Part shown: positions 59,815 through 64,000 of the stretch, piece by piece
How the letters are laid out: each line of letters opens with the position of its first letter
How positions within the stretch are numbered: position 1 is the stretch's first letter
Origin: Cryobacterium aureum
Lineage (GTDB): Bacteria; Actinomycetota; Actinomycetes; Actinomycetales; Microbacteriaceae
DNA length: 64,000 nucleotides
NCBI RefSeq assembly: GCF_002954245.1
Contig: NZ_PPTG01000022.1
Span: 62,001-126,000 of the forward strand
Direction of reading: 5' to 3'
Notes under the pieces: generated by a model
Told to the model about the DNA's origin: nothing
Seen by the model: only the letters and a program-made list of their open reading frames with translations
The model's database searches: none
Made by a program: the position numbers and the translations under genes

Positions 59815-60901
59815 CCCACGCGAAACACCGCATCGCGCTTCTGCCCGGTGACGGCATCGGTCAGGAAGTGTGCGAGTCTGCGGTACGGGTCCTCGATGTA
59901 CTGGCCCGCCGTCACGGCTTCGAGCTCGTCTGGACAGAATTTCCGTGGGGCTGCGATTATTACCTCCAGACAGGTTCCATGATGGCTCCCGACGCATTGG
60001 AGACGCTCGCGCCTTACGACGCCATTCTTCTTGGCGCGGTCGGGTCCCCGAAGGTGAAAGACCTCGTGTCTCTCTGGGGACTGCTAATCCCCATAAGGCG
60101 GAGGTTCGACCAGTACGTCAACCTACGACCGGTTCGTTCCTTGCGCGTCGTGCCCTCCGCGCTCAGATCCTCGGAACCGATCGACTTTCTCATCGTCCGA
60201 GAGAACAGCGAGGGCGAGTACTCCGAAGCGGGAGGGCGATTGTTCGCCGGAACGCCACGCGAACTCGCGATTCAGGAATCAATCTTCAGCAGGATCGGTA
60301 TAGAGCGGATCGTGAACTTCGCCGCAGTTGCCGCGCTGGAGCGCAAGGGGAAGCTCGTGTCGGCGACCAAATCGAACGGCATCATCCACACCATGCCGTT
60401 CTGGGACGAGGTCGCTCAGAGGTGGCGGAGAGTCGCGGCGTCCTTATTGACCTCCAACACATCGACGCGCTGGCGGCTCGGTTCGTCCTCGCACCTCAAA
60501 GCCTGGATGTCGTTGTCGCCTCAAATCTCTTCGGAGACATTTTAAGCGACCTGGGATCCGCGCTCACCGGCGGAATCGGACTTGGCCCGTCGGCGAACCT
60601 CAATCCCGAACGCGATCATCCATCGATGTTCGAGTCCATCCACGGGTCCGCTCCCGATATCGCCGGACTCGGAGTGGCCAACCCTACCGGCGAACTGTGG
60701 GCGTCATCCATGATGCTCGAACACCTGGGCGAGGTCGATGCCTCGAGGGAACTCATCGAGGCGGTAGAGACCGCCTTGAGCGTACCTGGCCAATGCACCC
60801 GAGATCTCGGTGGTACTGGGACAACGCGCTCATTCACGGACGCCGTCGTGCAGCACCTCGAGTTGTCGGCCAGAAATGCTCCGCCAGTCGTGAAGGTCTA
60901 G
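59811..60901 (+). pseudogene. Tartrate/D-malate-type dehydrogenase gene with a frameshift
   Basis: The gene begins at GTG 59811, inside the biotin carboxylase stop, as an isopropylmalate-dehydrogenase-family enzyme (IALLPGDGIGQEVCESAV, LRPVRSLRV, NSEGEYSEAGG, KSNGIIHTMPFWDEV). After about 60415 the frame changes: the next blocks (EVAESRGVLIDLQHIDALAA, VVASNLFGDILSDLGSALTG, GSAPDIAGLGVANPTGELWA) are read in the frame one base back, to the stop at 60899. One missing base near GCTCAGAGGTGG accounts for this. The homologue at 27124-28200 is intact. Either a true pseudogene or a sequencing error; all catalytic blocks survive. Confidence 0.85.
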
Positions 60902-60925
60902 TGGACTTGGTTCAGATCACACTCA

Positions 60926-61657
60926 TCACCGGCGGAGGCATCGGGAAGTAATCCGGGTCTCATGCTCGTCCCGAAAAGAACGGTGCTTAGCGACGGCTGT
61001 GATCTCAGCAACCGCTTCGGGATACTCGAGGAGCAGAACGGCGAATGTGCGGTCGGTATCGCTGTTCGGCCCCGCATTTCCTGCCTCCTCCTGTTCGCTG
61101 ACGTCCGCAATGTTTTCCGCATTCCAAAGATCGCCCACAGCTTTGAGCTTTGTGACTGAGAACTCCAGGTGATGGCGGCGGTTGTAGATGACGTCGCTCC
61201 ACCGTGCGAGGCTCACGGAGCGGTCTTCTGCCTTATTCCCGATCACACCAAGCGGTGCATCAGGATCTAGCCCTATGGCGCAACCGGTTTGGCTGCCGCC
61301 CGAGTAGGTCCGCCACGCGTCCAGGTTGTCGGGGTCAGTTGACGCGCAAAAAATGAATCTGCTGCTAGAGAGTAAGGTGCCGGATCTACCGCGGATGAAG
61401 CCGTGCTGCTCACGTTCGAGCTGATCCCAGCGAAGGGCCCCGAGCGCGAAATCGCGGTAGGTCGGGTCTTTGCTCAGTTGCCGGAGGCCCTTTTGAATGG
61501 CTTCGCATGCGGTCTCTGGTTCTCGCTGGTCGTTTTGATAGCTGACCTCAGTGGCCAGCAAAGTATTGCTCGCCAGGATCAGATGGAGAGCTTCAAGGGT
61601 CGTGTAGTGCCATACGAGCCCGCGCGCGCGCAAATTTTTGATAGATGTCCTACTCAC
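60926..61657 (-). CDS. DUF2971 domain protein
   Basis: A 243-residue protein of the DUF2971 family, recognised from VWHYTTLEALHLILASNTLL, the DQREPETA region, SSRFIFCASTDPDNLDAWRT, YSGGSQTGCAIGLDP and the C-terminal KHRSFRDEHETRI. The usual C-terminal extension after the last motif is short here, so the end may be truncated. GTG 61657 is the likely start; the frame is open to ATG 61696. DUF2971 proteins occur often in defence and mobile regions; function unknown. It is convergent with the dehydrogenase pseudogene. Confidence 0.75.
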   Translation of the reverse strand: MSRTSIKNLRARGLVWHYTTLEALHLILASNTLLATEVSYQNDQREPETACEAIQKGLRQLSKDPTYRDFALGALRWDQLEREQHGFIRGRSGTLLSSSRFIFCASTDPDNLDAWRTYSGGSQTGCAIGLDPDAPLGVIGNKAEDRSVSLARWSDVIYNRRHHLEFSVTKLKAVGDLWNAENIADVSEQEEAGNAGPNSDTDRTFAVLLLEYPEAVAEITAVAKHRSFRDEHETRITSRCLRR

Positions 61658-61915
61658 AGCAACAGACTGCCCTAGAACGCACTGTGCCCACTCCACTTGG
61701 AAGCGTTGTTACAAAGTTGTAGAAGACCTACAACGGCACCAACAGCGCCCAGAACCGATGGTTTCTGAACCGCTCTTTGAGCTCCAGTGCGAGGTAGGAG
61801 TATCCGGGTGCGAGGTCCATCGGTCGGGGATCAAGACCCGTGGCCGAGATTAGAAGCCGCCGAAACACCGATGTGCCCGTTTTGGATTGCGAGAGATGGC
61901 CGGCGGAGTGGTGAA

Positions 61916-61965
61916 GCAGCGGACTCATAATCCGTCGGTCCCGGGCTCAAGTCCCGGCCGCCCTA
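61916..61965 (+). other. tRNA 3' half (anticodon CAT), probable attachment site
   Basis: The sequence contains a good anticodon stem GCGGA/TCCGT around CTCATAA, a variable loop, a T arm CCGGG-CTCAAGT-CCCGG and a 3' acceptor strand CCGCCCT plus A. The matching 5' half (acceptor and D stem) is absent upstream. It therefore looks like the 3' part of a tRNA-Met or tRNA-Ile2 gene, duplicated when an element integrated. An integrase C-terminal remnant lies 400 bases away. A complete but unusual tRNA cannot be excluded. Confidence 0.6.
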
Positions 61966-62116
61966 CTAATGATTCACTGGCATCGGAGGCCATTGCCGCC
62001 GGCCAAGTCGGCCCGCGTGGGGCAGATATGGGGCAGATTTCTCAGCACATGCCGTAGCGGTTGTGGGAAAAGGGGTCGACATGGAGGCCGGCATACGGGC
62101 GAGTTAGGCTGCGGGG

Positions 62117-62332
62117 GTGATTATTCTTCTGATTCTGGTTGGGCTGCTGATGGCGTTCGGGTTCGTGGTGCTGATTATGTTCGCGTGGCCAGTGTCGGCG
62201 AAGACGCGGGCTGAGATGGCGGCGCACCAGACGGTGCATGAGAAGGCGCAGGTCGCGAAGGAGGCCGCTCGGGTGGTGGCGGTTGAGGCGGAGGTGGAGC
62301 GGCTTCGACGGGGTGCAGGGGCCGCTGAGTAG
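62117..62332 (+). CDS. Small membrane protein with coiled coil
   Basis: A 71-residue protein starting at GTG 62117. Residues about 2-25 (IILLILVGLLMAFGFVVLIM) form one membrane segment, and the remainder is an Ala/Glu/Arg-rich helix likely to form a coiled coil (HEKAQVAKEAARVVAVEAEV). The family is unknown; such genes are common near integration sites of actinobacteria. No partner can be named. Confidence 0.5.
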   Translation: MIILLILVGLLMAFGFVVLIMFAWPVSAKTRAEMAAHQTVHEKAQVAKEAARVVAVEAEVERLRRGAGAAE

Positions 62333-62370
62333 GGGGTACGGGGCTGCCTACGCCTCCACACTCCTTCTAG

Positions 62371-62466
62371 AACGGCGTGACGCTCGCTGAGGTGGGGAAA
62401 CTGCTGGGCCACTCCCCGTTGGCAACGCAGTTTTACGCGCACCTGGCGGAGATCGACCGCTCGTAA
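62371..62466 (+). pseudogene. Tyrosine integrase, C-terminal fragment
   Basis: Reading from 62371 gives NGVTLAEVGKLLGHSPLATQ then FYAHLAEIDRS and a stop. This is the C-terminal box of a phage-type integrase with LGH and the catalytic Tyr (QFYAH). The rest of the gene is missing. It supports former integration at the tRNA 3' half located at 61916-61965. Confidence 0.85.
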
Positions 62467-62467
62467 T

Positions 62468-63097
62468 ATGGAACTTGCTTCGGTGATAGTAAATCTTGGG
62501 ATCTTTATTGCATCGGTGATAGCGGCTATTATCGCCTTGCGCTCGGTCAACGACGCTCGTCAGGCCAGAGATGAGGCTTCCGCGCACGAGCGCACTGCTA
62601 CTCGATCAGCTTCGGCAGCCGAGGTCGCTGTGCGGCATCACGAACGAACTGCGGACACTCTGGAAAGACAGACCGCGCTCCTCGAATCGGCGGCTACGCA
62701 TCGAGAGGATTGGGCCCTTGAAGCTCTCACAGACGCGAGCATCGATCAACAATGGAAGGCAACGAACAAGACAGGAGACGACGTCATGCACGTCTCTATT
62801 GGCACCCCGGACGGCTTCAACGAGCAATGGATAAGGCTCGACGCGGAGGAGGCAGTCGACGTGCCGCGCGGTGGAAGTATCTTCTTTACCTTCATTTCGA
62901 CGGCTCAGCTCGCCGACGAGTCGAACGATCTGGGTGCTCTGGACGCCGGCGGACGGTTCGGCGCAGAAGAAATTTGTCAAGACGATTCCCTGAACGGCGA
63001 CGCCGGAACGTGCAGCACCTACGCAGATCGCGACGTGTCGTTTTGGGGTGTACCCCAACTAGGCGTCAGGTACCGTTATCTAATATTGTCAAGATAG
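62468..63097 (+). CDS. Membrane-anchored hypothetical protein
   Basis: A 209-residue protein that starts right after the integrase remnant. One N-terminal membrane segment (about 5-26; VIVNLGIFIASVIAAIIAL) is followed by a coiled-coil region (about 30-80) and a C-terminal beta-rich domain (about 85-209; DDVMHVSIGTPDGFNEQWIR, SIFFTFISTAQ). No enzyme motif. ATG 62468 has a poor ribosome site. Function unknown; possibly cargo of the integrated element. Confidence 0.6.
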   Translation: MELASVIVNLGIFIASVIAAIIALRSVNDARQARDEASAHERTATRSASAAEVAVRHHERTADTLERQTALLESAATHREDWALEALTDASIDQQWKATNKTGDDVMHVSIGTPDGFNEQWIRLDAEEAVDVPRGGSIFFTFISTAQLADESNDLGALDAGGRFGAEEICQDDSLNGDAGTCSTYADRDVSFWGVPQLGVRYRYLILSR

Positions 63098-63173
63098 GGT
63101 CGCTTTTTGATTGGTAGACACCCCTCATGGCCGGGTCTTAGACTTCAACCTGACAGAGCAGGGGAAAAGTCAT

Positions 63174-63734
63174 ATGACGGGTCAACGAGTTGGATATGTG
63201 CGAGTCAGCACTCTCGATCAGAACACTGTCCGACAGCTTGCTGGCGTCGAGGTCGATCGGGTGTTTGAGGATAAGGCGTCGGGGAAGGATCAGAACCGGC
63301 CCGAGCTCGAAGAGATGATTCGGTTCGTCCGAGATGGCGATACTGTTCTCGTGCATTCCATGGACCGTCTGGCCCGCAACCTCGATGATCTTCGCTTGAT
63401 CGTGCGCCGACTCACAGCGAAGAAGGTTCGGGTTGAGTTCGTGAAAGAGCAGCTCGTCTTCACGGGCGATGACAATGCGATGGCAAACCTGCTTTTGAAC
63501 GTCATGGGAGCATTTGCTGAGTTCGAGCGTTCCTTGATCGGTGAACGTCAACGGGAGGGCATTGCCCTGGCCAAGGAGCGTGGCGTCTACCGTGGTCGTA
63601 CCCCGTCACTGGACATGGTCCGTGCGGCTGAGCTGCGTGAGAAGGCTGCTACGGGCGTGCCGAAGTCTGTTCTTGCTCGAGAGTTTGGGGTCAGCCGGGA
63701 AACCGTCTATGTTTACCTTCGCGCTAGGGACTGA
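63174..63734 (+). CDS. Serine recombinase (resolvase/invertase family)
   Basis: A 186-residue serine recombinase. The N-terminal catalytic domain has VGYVRVSTLDQN with the active-site serine (about residue 11), then VFEDKASGKDQNRPELEEMI, VHSMDRLARNLDDLR and the FAEFERSLIGERQREGI helix. The C-terminal Hin-type HTH is KSVLAREFGVSRETVYVYLR. ATG 63174 follows AGGGGAAAAG. It acts on recombination sites of a Tn3-like or invertible element; no such element is visible here. Confidence 0.92.
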   Translation: MTGQRVGYVRVSTLDQNTVRQLAGVEVDRVFEDKASGKDQNRPELEEMIRFVRDGDTVLVHSMDRLARNLDDLRLIVRRLTAKKVRVEFVKEQLVFTGDDNAMANLLLNVMGAFAEFERSLIGERQREGIALAKERGVYRGRTPSLDMVRAAELREKAATGVPKSVLAREFGVSRETVYVYLRARD

Positions 63735-63759
63735 GCTGACTGTAGACGATCCGGTGTGT

Positions 63760-64000
63760 TTAGAGGTGTATGCCTGCTGTGTCGATCAGTTCGACCCAGC
63801 GCGTTCGACGGTCGGTGTCTTCCTGGATCGCTGAGGCCGGGGCGTAGACGTCTGCTTCGGATAGGGCGGCTAGGTTGAGCCCGGTGAGGTCGACGATGTC
63901 CACGATGGGTACTTGGTAGGTGCGGTATGGTCCAAGCGGCGGGGGAGTGCCGTACATGCGGGCTGGGGCGCGGACCGTGTCAAGGTCGATGTTTTCGAAC
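63760..64000 (-). CDS. Probable DNA/RNA non-specific endonuclease, C-terminal part
   Basis: The C-terminal 79 residues of a protein that continues beyond position 64000. The segment YRTYQVPIVDIVDLTGLNLA resembles the C-terminus of NUC1/EndoG-type DNA/RNA non-specific endonucleases, in which a VPI-x-DI and a LTGL motif close the domain. The catalytic DRGH region would lie outside the window, so the call is tentative. It is convergent with the resolvase gene. Confidence 0.45.
   Translation of the reverse strand, partial: FENIDLDTVRAPARMYGTPPPLGPYRTYQVPIVDIVDLTGLNLAALSEADVYAPASAIQEDTDRRTRWVELIDTAGIHL

Noticed and set aside
61892..61965. A complete tRNA-Met or tRNA-Ile2
   Set aside because: The anticodon and T arms are good, but no 5' acceptor strand complementary to CCGCCCT and no D stem can be found upstream.
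1..64000. CRISPR array
   Set aside because: No run of regularly spaced direct repeats and no cas genes were seen.

Overview
The window is a high-GC chromosomal segment of an actinomycete, most likely a member of Microbacteriaceae or a close relative. The evidence is the divergon end fhaA-fhaB-pstP at the left edge, which in Actinobacteria normally leads into rodA-pbpA-pknAB, together with GTG starts, stop/start overlaps of the ATGA or GTGA type, and actinobacterial transporter and regulator families. The genus cannot be fixed from sequence reading alone.

Left part (1-25 kb). A conserved cell-division/signalling operon (minus strand) and a tRNA-Leu(CAG) are followed by a mobile and defence-type region. 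It holds a DDE transposase translationally coupled to a degenerate tyrosine-recombinase-like protein, two small HTH-type proteins, a large helical protein with a C-terminal PH-like domain, and a complete type I restriction-modification locus (hsdM-hsdS-hsdR) with an Mrr-type nuclease gene inserted between hsdS and hsdR. After that come antitoxin-like genes, several unknown genes and a duplicated pair of unknown genes that flank a tryptophanyl-tRNA synthetase gene. That synthetase gene has a leader peptide with three tandem Trp codons and mutually exclusive hairpins, so it looks like an attenuation-controlled, probably auxiliary, TrpRS. IS30- and IS110-type remnants close the region.

Middle part (25.5-47 kb). 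A six-gene minus-strand catabolic operon encodes a PfkB kinase, a YihT-like aldolase, a DeoR regulator, a zinc alcohol dehydrogenase, a tartrate/D-malate-type dehydrogenase and an aldehyde dehydrogenase. It diverges from a three-gene sugar ABC importer. The logic is ketose phosphorylation, aldol cleavage and oxidation of the released aldehyde, and sulfoquinovose-type sulfoglycolysis is one candidate. Next comes a compact locus in which a HigB-like toxin and an HTH/ImmA-peptidase protein diverge from a ubiquitin-like protein, an E1/ThiF enzyme and a cysteine-rich DUF6527-type protein. Two copies of one palindrome sit at the two promoters. A LacI-regulated operon (asparaginase-type amidase, imidase/polysaccharide-deacetylase-type hydrolase, MFS importer, two SDRs) follows.

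Right part (46-61 kb). A PucR-type regulator diverges from a long operon. It encodes a kinase/M23-like/class-III-aminotransferase fusion of the amino-alcohol phosphate phospho-lyase type, a ribose-type ABC importer, PxpA/PxpB/PxpC homologues, a dedicated biotin carboxyl carrier protein and a biotin carboxylase. Together the last five resemble a split, biotin-dependent urea-carboxylase-like enzyme paired with a PxpA hydrolase. The operon ends in a tartrate/D-malate dehydrogenase gene with an apparent one-base deletion.

Right edge (61-64 kb). Remains of an integrated element: a tRNA 3' half with anticodon CAT (probable attachment site), an integrase C-terminal fragment, two small membrane proteins, a serine resolvase, and the C-terminal end of a probable DNA/RNA non-specific nuclease.
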